Assembly (NCBI GenBank): GCA_964596345.1
Contig: CAZQSZ010000003.1
Location: forward strand, 62,001 to 126,000
Reading direction: 5' to 3'
Length of the DNA stretch: 64,000 nucleotides
DNA from: CADEDV01 sp964596345
Lineage (GTDB): Bacteria > Bacteroidota > Bacteroidia > Chitinophagales > Chitinophagaceae
Under the pieces are notes generated by a model, which ran no database searches, had not been told where the DNA came from, and saw only the letters and a list, made by a program, of their open reading frames with translations. Both the position numbers and the translations under genes were made by a program. This document shows, piece after piece, positions 1 to 8,481 of the stretch. Each line of letters opens with the position of its first letter. Position 1 is the stretch's first letter.

Positions 1-47
1 CATAAGAATTCTTATGGCTTATAAATTTATTGGAGGCCTGTTACTTA

Positions 48-1451
48 TTATAGATGTATTGCTTCCCCATACGCCACTTCAATCGCTTCCTTGATGTTTT
101 CACTGATAGTGGGGTGAGGATGAATGCTGTTCAGCACTTCATGGTAAGTGGTTTCCAGTTTCCTGGCCACTACGGTTTCGGCGATCATTTCTGTAACGTT
201 ATACCCGATCATATGGGTACCCAGCCATTCGCCATATTTGGCATCAAAGATCACTTTGATGAATCCTTCGTTATGACCGGCAGCCGTTGCTTTACCAGCG
301 GCACTCAATGGGAACTTACCTACTTTCACTTCATAACCGGCATCTTTGGCTTGTTTCTCTGTATAGCCAACAGAAGCGATCTCCGGATAGCAATAGGTGC
401 AACCCGGCACATTGTTATAATCCAGTGCTTCGGGCTGGTGATTGAATTTCTTTTCATTATAAGCAATGGCTTCCACGCAAATGATACCTTCTTTAGAAGC
501 AACGTGTGCTAATGCCTGGCCCGGAACGCAATCGCCGATGGCATAAATACCCGGCACATTGGTCTGGTAATATTTATCAACCACAATACGGCCTTTATCG
601 GTTTTGATACCAGTTTCTTCCAAACCGATGCCTTCAATATTGGCCGCTACTCCAACCGCACTTAATAATACATCCGCTTCCAGCGTTACTTCACCGGTTG
701 CTGTTTTCACTTTTGCTTTTACACCATTACCCGATGTGTCCACAGAAGTCACTTCACTGCTGGTCATGATCTCAATACCATTCTTTTTGAAATTCTTTTC
801 CAGTTCTTTGGAAATCTCTTCGTCTTCAACAGGAACAATACGGGGCAGGAATTCCACAATAGTTACTTTGGTTCCCATACTATTGTAGAAATAGCCAAAC
901 TCAACACCTATTGCACCACTTCCCACCACGATGATTGATTTAGGCTGTGCAGGCAGGCTCATCGCTTCCCGGTAACCGATGATCTTTTTACCATCCTGTT
1001 TCAATGCCGGTAATTCACGGCTTCTGCCGCCTGTGGCAATGATCAGGTATTTCCCTTCCACGATTTTTTTGCTTCCGTCCGCCGCAGTTACTTCCACCTG
1101 CCCCTTAGCCTTTATCTTCCCGAAACCATTGATCACATCGATCTTGTTTTTTTTCATCAGGTACTGCACACCTTTACTCATCTTATCGGCCACGCCGCGG
1201 CTTCTTTTCACCACCGCTTCAAAATTGGCTGTACCGGTGGCTTCAATACCATAGCTGCTGGCATGTTTGATATCTTCAAATACCTGGGCACTTTTCAGCA
1301 GGGCCTTGGTAGGGATACAACCCCAGTTGAGGCAAATGCCGCCAAGACTTTCTTTTTCAATAACCGCCGTTTTAAAGCCTAATTGAGATGCACGGATGGC
1401 CGCCACATATCCGCCGGGGCCGCTTCCGATTACAACTACATCGTATGCCAT
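48..1451 (-). CDS. lpdA: dihydrolipoyl dehydrogenase (E3)
   Basis: Flavoprotein that reoxidises dihydrolipoamide in the 2-oxoacid dehydrogenase complexes or the glycine cleavage system, using NAD+. The N-terminal FAD-binding motif GSGPGG follows the start directly, the redox-active disulfide is C40-x4-C45 (GGICLNWGC), a second Rossmann motif (GSGAIGVEFG) binds NAD, and the C-terminal HPHPTISE carries the catalytic His-Glu pair. The length of 467 residues is normal. The ATG at 1451 was chosen because the frame stays open for 33 more codons upstream that have no family resemblance. No E1 or E2 gene lies beside it in this window, so the partner complex is unknown. It is divergent from the TonB-family gene at 1614. 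Confidence 0.96.
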   Translation of the reverse strand: MAYDVVVIGSGPGGYVAAIRASQLGFKTAVIEKESLGGICLNWGCIPTKALLKSAQVFEDIKHASSYGIEATGTANFEAVVKRSRGVADKMSKGVQYLMKKNKIDVINGFGKIKAKGQVEVTAADGSKKIVEGKYLIIATGGRSRELPALKQDGKKIIGYREAMSLPAQPKSIIVVGSGAIGVEFGYFYNSMGTKVTIVEFLPRIVPVEDEEISKELEKNFKKNGIEIMTSSEVTSVDTSGNGVKAKVKTATGEVTLEADVLLSAVGVAANIEGIGLEETGIKTDKGRIVVDKYYQTNVPGIYAIGDCVPGQALAHVASKEGIICVEAIAYNEKKFNHQPEALDYNNVPGCTYCYPEIASVGYTEKQAKDAGYEVKVGKFPLSAAGKATAAGHNEGFIKVIFDAKYGEWLGTHMIGYNVTEMIAETVVARKLETTYHEVLNSIHPHPTISENIKEAIEVAYGEAIHL

Positions 1452-1613
1452 ATTTTTTTGATTAGATTGATTAGTAATGAGCAGCGAAGTTATCTGAAAA
1501 CAGGCAATTGGGCAAAAAGGGGTATTGGTCTGTTCACATGCCTTTTGCACCGCTGGAATAAAAAAAATCTCAACTTGGGCTGGCTTTGATAATTTAGAGC
1601 CTGAATCATACTC

Positions 1614-4055
1614 ATGCGCCTTTTTTTAAGTTGTATCGCTTTCCTTTTTTACGGACTGAATCTTCTTGCCCAGCCTGGAAATAACCGGCAGGTAAGAATA
1701 AAAGTTATCACCGAAAACAAGTCGGCTCTTGCGGACGCCACTGTGGCATTGCTGAGCCGGGACTCGTTAGTTATAAAAAGCTCTGTTACAGATGTCTCAG
1801 GGCTTGCTTATTTCACCCAATTGGTTCCGGGTAACTATTTGATTAGGGTGCGGTCACTGGGCTTCAGGGATCATCTTTCCGGTACTGTGAACCTGGTATC
1901 ACAAGAGGAAGTAACAGATACCATCATTTTGATGCCGGATCATGTATTGTTACAGGATGTGACAGTAACTGCCAAAAAGCCGTTGGTCCAGTTTTTACCA
2001 GACAAAACGGTGATCAACGTAGAAGCGGGTATTACCAATGCCGGTGCCACGGTGATGGATGTTTTGGAAAAATCGCCGGGTATTACGATCGGCAGGGATG
2101 GTAATATAAGCATGAAAGGTAAGCCCCAGGTAATGGTACTGATTGACGGAAAACAAACGCAGCTGAATGGAGCTGAACTGCAGGCTTACCTCGCAGGGAT
2201 GAATGCATCACAGGTGGATGTAATAGAATTAATAGAGAACCCCGGGGCCAGGTATGATGCAGCGGGTAATGCCGGAATCATTAATATCCGGACAAAAAAG
2301 AACAGGCAAAAAGGATTCAATGGTTCTCTCAGTTTCAGTCTTGGCCAGGGATTTTTTACCAAGATCAATAACAGTTTCAATATGAACTACCGTACCGGGA
2401 AGTGGAACTTTTACCTGAATTATGGAATGAGAGGCGGTAAGGAACGAATGACCATAGAAGCTCTCCGGAAATATTTTAATACCAATGGAGAGGATTCACT
2501 TTTATTGGATCAGCCCAATGTTACCCGGACAAAGATCAATGCGCATAATCTGAAAGTGGGGGCAGATTTTTTTGCAGGTAAAAAAACAACGTTTGGGATA
2601 GCCTTTACCGGTAACTTAAATGAACGCAGGACCAGCAGTTCCAGCACCATTGACTGGATGTCCCCGTCTTATATTATAGACTCTACTATTATTACAAGGG
2701 GCAACAGGAACAGTGATTTCAAAAGGGCTGGTATCAATTTAAGCGGCCGTCATAGTTTTACAGAGAGCAGTGAGCTTGCATTTGATATTGATTATATTCA
2801 ATTCAATATTAAAGGCAACCAGTATTTCGAAACACAACTGCAGGCTCCGGGCAGCACTGTATTCGGTACTAAAGGAGATATACCTTCCGAGTTGAATATT
2901 TTTACAGCAAAGCTGGATTATTCAAAACGCTTCAAACAATTACTTTGGGAAGCCGGGTTGAAAACGGCGGTTACCAATACAGACAACCTTGCCGAATATT
3001 ATTACAATGAAGGCCTTGCCTGGCAGGCAGACCTGAGCCGGAGTAACCACTTCCTGTATGATGAAAAAATACATTCCGCTTACAGCAGCATAGATGCGGA
3101 AAAGGGTAAATGGCACTGGCAGGCCGGGTTGCGGTATGAGTTTACAACCTACAAAGCCAATCAATTGGGAAATACTGTGGTGAAAGATTCATCCTTTACA
3201 AAGAATTATGGAAGCCTGTTTCCTTCTGCTTTTGTTTCTTACGCCGCTGACAGTAATAATACACTTACCCTGCGTTTTGGAAGAAGGATTGATCGTCCGC
3301 AATTTCAGAACCTGAACCCGTTCCTTGTAACGATCAATAAATATACTTTTGAGGGAGGTAATCCTTTCATCAGGCCCCAGTACACCTGGAACATGGAACT
3401 GATTCATACTTATAAAGGGATTTTGTCAACCAGTATTTCTTACAGCTACCTTAAAGATTACTTCTCGCAGATATTCGTTATTGATTCCAACAGCAGTAAT
3501 GTGAATAAGAATATCATTATTTACACAAGGGGTAATGTGGGCAAATTTCATAATATAGGGGCCTCAGCCAGTCTGCAATTACCCATCGCCAAATGGTGGA
3601 ACCTGACATCCACAGTAGTTTATAATCACAAAATAATCGAAGGATTTATCTGGGCGCCTTTTAAAGCCACGGTGAACCAGGTGAATATCAGTTTGAACAA
3701 CCAGTTCCAGTTTGGCAAAGGCTGGGCCGCCGAATTAAGTGGGTATTATCTTTCCAATAGCCAGATCGACTTACAGGAAACATTGACTCCACAGGGCGAA
3801 ATGGGGGCGGGGATATCAAAGCAGGTACTCAAAAATAAAGGGACCATCCGCCTGACTATCAGGGATATGTTTTACACCCAGAACTATTCAGGGTACTCCA
3901 CTTTCCAGAATTCGGATGAGCCTTTCGCCGTAAAATGGGATTCAAGGGTGGCCCGGATCACTTTTAGCTGGAGATTCGGTAAAGCCATGAAACCCGTCAA
4001 ACGTTCCGGTGGGGGGGCCACAGAGGAAACCGAGAGAGTTGGCTCCGGAAATTGA
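1614..4055 (+). CDS. TonB-dependent receptor family outer-membrane protein
   Basis: Outer-membrane beta-barrel protein of about 813 residues. It starts with a signal peptide (MRLFLSCIAFLFYGLNLLAQ), followed by a carboxypeptidase-regulatory-like domain at about residues 25-110 (a typical Bacteroidota extension), a plug-like region at about 115-230 (DKTVINVEAGITNAG, VMVLIDGKQ, VIELIENPGARYDAAGNAGIINI) and a long beta-rich barrel. The last residues (about 790-813) form a charged Gly/Glu tail rather than a barrel-type terminal Phe, which is common in this OMP_b-brl_3-like subgroup. The substrate cannot be told from sequence. No SusD-like partner lies beside it, so it is probably not a glycan SusCD pair. 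Confidence 0.85.
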   Translation: MRLFLSCIAFLFYGLNLLAQPGNNRQVRIKVITENKSALADATVALLSRDSLVIKSSVTDVSGLAYFTQLVPGNYLIRVRSLGFRDHLSGTVNLVSQEEVTDTIILMPDHVLLQDVTVTAKKPLVQFLPDKTVINVEAGITNAGATVMDVLEKSPGITIGRDGNISMKGKPQVMVLIDGKQTQLNGAELQAYLAGMNASQVDVIELIENPGARYDAAGNAGIINIRTKKNRQKGFNGSLSFSLGQGFFTKINNSFNMNYRTGKWNFYLNYGMRGGKERMTIEALRKYFNTNGEDSLLLDQPNVTRTKINAHNLKVGADFFAGKKTTFGIAFTGNLNERRTSSSSTIDWMSPSYIIDSTIITRGNRNSDFKRAGINLSGRHSFTESSELAFDIDYIQFNIKGNQYFETQLQAPGSTVFGTKGDIPSELNIFTAKLDYSKRFKQLLWEAGLKTAVTNTDNLAEYYYNEGLAWQADLSRSNHFLYDEKIHSAYSSIDAEKGKWHWQAGLRYEFTTYKANQLGNTVVKDSSFTKNYGSLFPSAFVSYAADSNNTLTLRFGRRIDRPQFQNLNPFLVTINKYTFEGGNPFIRPQYTWNMELIHTYKGILSTSISYSYLKDYFSQIFVIDSNSSNVNKNIIIYTRGNVGKFHNIGASASLQLPIAKWWNLTSTVVYNHKIIEGFIWAPFKATVNQVNISLNNQFQFGKGWAAELSGYYLSNSQIDLQETLTPQGEMGAGISKQVLKNKGTIRLTIRDMFYTQNYSGYSTFQNSDEPFAVKWDSRVARITFSWRFGKAMKPVKRSGGGATEETERVGSGN

Positions 4056-4165
4056 TCCACTGCGGGCATTTTGAACTGAAAACCATGGATTAAGACTTTT
4101 GGCAGTTTTTCAACAGCTGGGTAAAAAAAACTCCTTTTAGATAGAATAGTTTCCCATCTTTCCCC

Positions 4166-4173
4166 TACCTTTG
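4166..4173 (+). promoter_or_regulatory. Bacteroidota-type -7 promoter element before rpmB
   Basis: TACCTTTG is an exact match to the TAnnTTTG element used by the Bacteroidota primary sigma factor and ends 24 bases before the rpmB ATG. The -33 region is poor (TTTC rather than TTTG). It probably drives the rpmB-rpmG-DUF4295 transcript. Confidence 0.6.
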
Positions 4174-4197
4174 CCGTCCTAAAAATTACGAATCGTC

Positions 4198-4434
4198 ATG
4201 GCCAGAGTATGTCAGGTTACAGGTAAAACGCCGATCGGGGGAAACAAGGTTTCTCACTCGAATATCAAAACAAAGCGCCGTTTTCTGCCCAATTTGCAGA
4301 AGAAGAAATTTTACCTGGCCGAAGAAGATAAATGGATCACCCTGAAGTTATCAACTGAAGCGATCCGCACCATCAACAAAAATGGTTTGTATAGTGTGGT
4401 GAAAGAACTGAGAGCTAAAGGAGAAAAAGTCTAA
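4198..4434 (+). CDS. rpmB: 50S ribosomal protein bL28
   Basis: Ribosomal protein of 78 residues with the family opening MARVCQVTGK and the segment SHSNIKTKRRFLPN. It binds 23S rRNA in the large subunit. It is the first gene of a block with rpmG (20 bases downstream) and a DUF4295 gene, an arrangement typical of Bacteroidota. A TAnnTTTG promoter element lies just upstream. Confidence 0.98.
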   Translation: MARVCQVTGKTPIGGNKVSHSNIKTKRRFLPNLQKKKFYLAEEDKWITLKLSTEAIRTINKNGLYSVVKELRAKGEKV

Positions 4435-4454
4435 CGTATTAAAGTTAAATAATC

Positions 4455-4637
4455 ATGGCAAAGAAAGGCAACCGTGTACAAGTGATCCTGGAATGTACTG
4501 AGCACAAAACAAGTGGTCAGCCCGGCACCAGCCGTTATATCACGGTAAAAAACAAGAAGAACAATCCTGAGAGATTGGAACTGAAAAAGTTCAACCCGAT
4601 CCTGAAAAAAGTAACTGTTCATAAAGAAATCAAGTAA
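4455..4637 (+). CDS. rpmG: 50S ribosomal protein bL33
   Basis: Ribosomal protein of 60 residues, starting MAKKGNRVQVILECTEHK. The segment SRYITVKNKKNNPERLELKKF is family-typical. It has one Cys (C14) and lacks the paired CxxC zinc motifs of the C+ form, so it is a zinc-independent type. It sits 20 bases after rpmB and 2 bases before the DUF4295 gene, so co-transcription is very likely. Confidence 0.98.
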   Translation: MAKKGNRVQVILECTEHKTSGQPGTSRYITVKNKKNNPERLELKKFNPILKKVTVHKEIK

Positions 4638-4639
4638 TC

Positions 4640-4813
4640 ATGGCAAAAGCAGCTTCCAAGAACGCTAAAGTAAAAGACCTTAAGGCATCGGCTGAGGCAA
4701 AGAACTGGACGAAGGTTATCAAAGCCGTTCGCAGCCCTAAAACAGGTGCTTATACTTTTAAAGAGCAAATCGTTCACAAAGACAAAGTGAAAGATTTCTT
4801 AGCACAAAAGTAA
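4640..4813 (+). CDS. DUF4295 family small basic protein, probable ribosomal protein
   Basis: A 57-residue Lys-rich protein (MAKAASKNAKVKDLK ... KVKDFLAQK) that begins 2 bases after the rpmG stop. The composition and the operon with bL28 and bL33 point to a ribosomal protein. From memory, a protein of this family was reported as a Bacteroidota-specific large-subunit protein (bL38) in a Flavobacterium ribosome structure; this is recalled, not checked. A Rho-independent terminator follows at 4835-4872. Confidence 0.88.
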   Translation: MAKAASKNAKVKDLKASAEAKNWTKVIKAVRSPKTGAYTFKEQIVHKDKVKDFLAQK

Positions 4814-4834
4814 TTTGCGCTTGAAACGATATTC

Positions 4835-4872
4835 AAAAGCTATTCGTCACCACGGATGGCTTTTGTTGTTTT
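4835..4872 (+). terminator. Rho-independent terminator after the ribosomal protein block
   Basis: A 13-base stem (4835-4847 with 4852-4864, including two G-U pairs) with a 4-base CACC loop is followed by TTTTGTTGTTTT. It separates the ribosomal genes from ftsY. Confidence 0.7.
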
Positions 4873-4950
4873 CATAAGTTAACAGGATTACAAGTGTGTA
4901 AGTTGAAAAGGACTTGTCAACTTTTAAACTTATCAACAAATTGATTTAGC

Positions 4951-5922
4951 ATGGGATTCTTCAATAAACTGTTTGGCAAAAAGGAAAAAGAAAGCCTGGA
5001 CCAGGGTTTGCAAAAAACCAAGGAGGGATTCTTTGCGAAGATCACAAAAGCCATCGCCGGTAAAAGCACGGTGGATGAAGAAGTGCTGGATAACCTGGAA
5101 GAAGCATTGGTGGGGGCGGATGTGGGTATTGAGACCACTGTGAAGATCATTGAACGGATCGAAAAACGGGTATCAAAAGACAAATACCTCAATGCAGCTG
5201 AGCTAAATAAAATGCTGCAGGAAGAAATTGAGCATATGCTGGTGGATGCACCGGAAGCCAACAGTTACGCCTTTAATTCTGATCTTCCCACCAAACCTTA
5301 TATTATTTTAGTGGTTGGGGTAAATGGAGTTGGCAAAACTACTACCATTGGTAAACTGGCATATAATTTCAAGAAAGCAGGTAAGAACGTACTATTAGGT
5401 GCGGCAGATACTTTCCGGGCAGCAGCAGTTGACCAACTTACAATCTGGAGTGAAAGAACAGGGGTGCCGATCGTCAAACAGGATATGGGATCCGATCCGG
5501 CCGCTGTTGCTTTTGATACCGTACAAAGTGCTGTTGCAAAACAAAGCGATGTGGTACTGATTGATACAGCAGGCCGTTTGCACAACAAAGCTCACCTGAT
5601 GGAGGAATTGAGCAAGATCAAACGGGTGATCCAAAAAACGATCCCCGATGCCCCGCATGAAGTATTGCTGGTGCTGGACGGATCTACCGGGCAGAACGCA
5701 CTGGAACAAGCCAAACATTTTACTGCGGCAACAGATGTTACGGCTTTAGCGATCACCAAACTGGATGGCACGGCAAAAGGCGGGGTGGTATTAGCTATTG
5801 CCAATCAATTTAAGATACCCGTGAAGTTTATTGGTGTGGGAGAAAAGATGGAAGACTTACTGGTCTTCGACAAACATGAGTTTGTGGATAGCTTATTTAA
5901 CCTGGAAAGAAAAGAGGCGTAA
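4951..5922 (+). CDS. ftsY: signal recognition particle receptor FtsY
   Basis: SRP receptor GTPase that delivers ribosome-nascent chain complexes to the Sec translocon at the inner membrane. At 323 residues it has the short NG core with little acidic A domain, usual in Bacteroidota. The NG helical bundle spans about 1-110. GTPase motifs are G1 GVNGVGKTT (123-131), DTFRAAA (153-159), G3 DTAGR (205-209) and G4 TKLDG (269-273). Its stop codon overlaps the rimO start by one base (TAATG), which suggests translational coupling. Confidence 0.97.
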   Translation: MGFFNKLFGKKEKESLDQGLQKTKEGFFAKITKAIAGKSTVDEEVLDNLEEALVGADVGIETTVKIIERIEKRVSKDKYLNAAELNKMLQEEIEHMLVDAPEANSYAFNSDLPTKPYIILVVGVNGVGKTTTIGKLAYNFKKAGKNVLLGAADTFRAAAVDQLTIWSERTGVPIVKQDMGSDPAAVAFDTVQSAVAKQSDVVLIDTAGRLHNKAHLMEELSKIKRVIQKTIPDAPHEVLLVLDGSTGQNALEQAKHFTAATDVTALAITKLDGTAKGGVVLAIANQFKIPVKFIGVGEKMEDLLVFDKHEFVDSLFNLERKEA

Positions 5923-7232
5923 TGAAAACAAAAACACTCAAAAAAGATAAAGTCAATATTATCACCCTCGGGTGCAGCAAGAATATGGTGGACAGTGAAG
6001 TGCTTAGCGGACAGTTGCTGGCCAATGATATTGACGTGGTGCATGAGAATAAAAAACTGGATCACAATATCGTGGTGGTGAACACCTGTGGATTTATTGA
6101 TAAGGCTAAAGAAGAAAGCATCAATACCATTCTTGACCAGGTGGAATTGAAAAGAAAAGGCAAGCTGGATAAAGTATATGTGACCGGTTGCCTGAGTGAA
6201 CGTTATAAGAATAACCTGGAAGCAGAGATACCGGAAGTGGATGCCTATTTCGGTACGATGGAGTTGCCGCTTATACTGAAGCAATTTGAAGCTGATTATA
6301 AAACAGAATTGGTAGGTGAACGGTTGCTGGCTACTCCGCAGCATTATGCCTATATGAAAATATCAGAAGGCTGTAACCGTACCTGTTCCTTTTGTGCCAT
6401 TCCGCTGATGCGGGGACAACATGTAAGCAAGCCCATTGATGAGCTCGTCAGGGAAGCGGAAGGATTGGTGAAGAAAGGTGTGAAAGAAGTAATGCTGATT
6501 GCACAGGAACTGACGTATTATGGATTGGATATTTATAAAAAAAGAATGTTGGGCGATCTGATGCACCGTCTTGCCGATGTTAAAGGGCTGGAATGGATTC
6601 GCCTGCATTATGCATACCCCTCTAAATTTCCGTTAGAGATACTTGATGTAATGAGGGAAAGAGAAAATATCTGTAATTATCTCGATATGCCTTTACAGCA
6701 TGCGGCCAATAATATGCTGAAAGCTATGAAAAGGCAAATCACCCGGGAAGAAATGGAAGAGCTCACGATTGCTATCCGGGAAAAAGTGCCGGGTATTTGT
6801 CTTCGTACAACCCTGATCGCCGGTTTCCCCGGAGAGACAGAAGAGGATGTGGAAGAGCTGAAAGGATTTTTACAGCGTCAGCGGTTTGACCGGGTGGGTA
6901 TCTTCACCTATTCGCATGAAGAAGGAACCTCAGCACATGACCTGGTTGATGACGTGCCGGCAGAAGTGAAGGAGCAAAGAGCACAGGAGATCATGGAAGT
7001 GCAGCAGGAAATTTCCTTTGAACTGAACCAGGAAAAAGTTGGTAAAACCTTCAAGACATTAATTGATAAAAAAGAAGCCGGCAGGTATTTAGGCCGTACC
7101 GAATTTGATTCTGTGGAAGTGGACAACGAAGTAGTGATCCACTCTGCAAAGAAACTTCCGGTTGGTGAATTTGTGAATGTCAGGATCACAAAAGCATATG
7201 ACTATGACCTGGAAGGAGAAGTGCTACCTTAA
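5922..7232 (+). CDS. rimO: ribosomal protein uS12 methylthiotransferase RimO
   Basis: Radical SAM enzyme that adds a methylthio group to an aspartate of ribosomal protein S12. The N-terminal UPF0004 domain carries the three Cys ligands of the auxiliary cluster (C18, C56, C90). The radical SAM motif is C151-x3-C155-x2-C158 (GCNRTCSFC), and a TRAM domain forms the last 65 or so residues. The length of 436 is normal. It overlaps the ftsY stop by one base and is convergent with the membrane ferritin gene, with only 9 bases between the stops. Confidence 0.96.
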   Translation: MKTKTLKKDKVNIITLGCSKNMVDSEVLSGQLLANDIDVVHENKKLDHNIVVVNTCGFIDKAKEESINTILDQVELKRKGKLDKVYVTGCLSERYKNNLEAEIPEVDAYFGTMELPLILKQFEADYKTELVGERLLATPQHYAYMKISEGCNRTCSFCAIPLMRGQHVSKPIDELVREAEGLVKKGVKEVMLIAQELTYYGLDIYKKRMLGDLMHRLADVKGLEWIRLHYAYPSKFPLEILDVMRERENICNYLDMPLQHAANNMLKAMKRQITREEMEELTIAIREKVPGICLRTTLIAGFPGETEEDVEELKGFLQRQRFDRVGIFTYSHEEGTSAHDLVDDVPAEVKEQRAQEIMEVQQEISFELNQEKVGKTFKTLIDKKEAGRYLGRTEFDSVEVDNEVVIHSAKKLPVGEFVNVRITKAYDYDLEGEVLP

Positions 7233-7241
7233 TTGATGCAA

Positions 7242-8360
7242 TCACCCTGCCACACTTACACCGATCAGTTTACCAATACCAAATGTGATGGCCGCAGCAG
7301 CCAGTCCGAAAATCACCTGGCGGAAGCCTGAATACCAGATGCTTTTCCCGGTAAACAATGTAATTGCTGCGCCAATAATAAATAGCCCTGCTGTACTGGC
7401 ACCCACACTTAATAAGATGGCATTAGTGCCCGTAAGAAACATGAAAGGGAACACGGGAATGATCGCACCGATTGCAAACAGGAAAAATGAATAGAGTGCA
7501 GCTTCAAATGCAGAGCCCTTTAGTTCTTCAGCGTTAATACCCAGCTCTTCCTTTACCAAAATATCATGGGCCTGTGCCGGGTTTCTTAAAATTTCAGCGG
7601 CCATATCTTTTGCTTGTTCAGGAGGAATGCCTTTCGCCCGGTAAATCAGTTCCAGTTCTTTCATTTCATTTTCCGGGCTCGTTTGTAATTCCTCCATCTC
7701 TATCTCCATCTGGTTCTCGTACAGTTCTTGTGAACTTTTAACGGAGATCCATTCGCCTAATGCCATAGAAAGGGCACCTGCCAGTAATCCGGCTAATCCC
7801 GCCAGCAAAACTCCTTCCTGGCCTGCAGTAGCGCCTGCAACTCCCATCACCAGGCTGAAATTGGATACTAATCCGTCATTACCACCCAGTACCGCAGCCC
7901 GCAGTGCATTTCCTCCTACGGAACGGTGCCGGGTCTCAAAACGGGCAATGGTACTACCCGATACATCTGATCTTTCAACAATATTGCGGAGCACTTTCAC
8001 ATGGTTTGTTTCTGATCCGGTAACCGGCAACTTTGTTTGTTTCTTAACTGATAGTACAGAATTAGAAAGGCTTTTTTCGGTATCCATTAAAACACCCAAT
8101 ACATAATCATAACCAAATAGTTTCCCAATACGGTTTAGCGTTCTGGCCCGGAAGGAAGGAGGCGGCATTTTGTCAACCGGTAAGTTTACTTTTTTCAGGA
8201 AGGCTTCTGCATGTCCTTTTTCAATAGCACTCATTTGCCTGAATATATCAGCTACATTTTTATCTTCTTCCTTTTCAGCCAGTTTACTATACAGGTAACA
8301 GGCATCAATTTCTGTTTGTATGGCTTTAAGCGATTTTTTCATCTTTTTCTTTTTATCCAT
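7242..8360 (-). CDS. rubrerythrin-VIT1 fusion, membrane-bound ferritin (MbfA-like)
   Basis: Two-part protein of 372 residues. Residues 1 to about 140 form a rubrerythrin/ferritin-like four-helix domain with acidic and His residues fitting a di-iron site (E17 in QTEIDACYLY, EKGHAE at 47-52). Residues about 150-372 form a VIT1/CCC1-type transporter with the signature AVLGGNDGLVSNFSLVMGVAGA and several membrane helices, the last three at the C-terminus. The family (Er-VIT, MbfA) exports iron across the inner membrane and protects against iron and peroxide stress. Start is the ATG at 8360; a second Met at 8342 is possible. Iron export is inferred from the family. Confidence 0.88.
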   Translation of the reverse strand: MDKKKKMKKSLKAIQTEIDACYLYSKLAEKEEDKNVADIFRQMSAIEKGHAEAFLKKVNLPVDKMPPPSFRARTLNRIGKLFGYDYVLGVLMDTEKSLSNSVLSVKKQTKLPVTGSETNHVKVLRNIVERSDVSGSTIARFETRHRSVGGNALRAAVLGGNDGLVSNFSLVMGVAGATAGQEGVLLAGLAGLLAGALSMALGEWISVKSSQELYENQMEIEMEELQTSPENEMKELELIYRAKGIPPEQAKDMAAEILRNPAQAHDILVKEELGINAEELKGSAFEAALYSFFLFAIGAIIPVFPFMFLTGTNAILLSVGASTAGLFIIGAAITLFTGKSIWYSGFRQVIFGLAAAAITFGIGKLIGVSVAG

Positions 8361-8481
8361 ATCAAGGTAAACAATTATACCCGGTAACAGCTGATTAAGC
8401 TTAGCTGGGAGGATGATTGTTGCAGGGCTGTAGTTTCCGGTTTTGCCCTTAATCCGTTATCTTAGTTTTAAACCCGGACGG

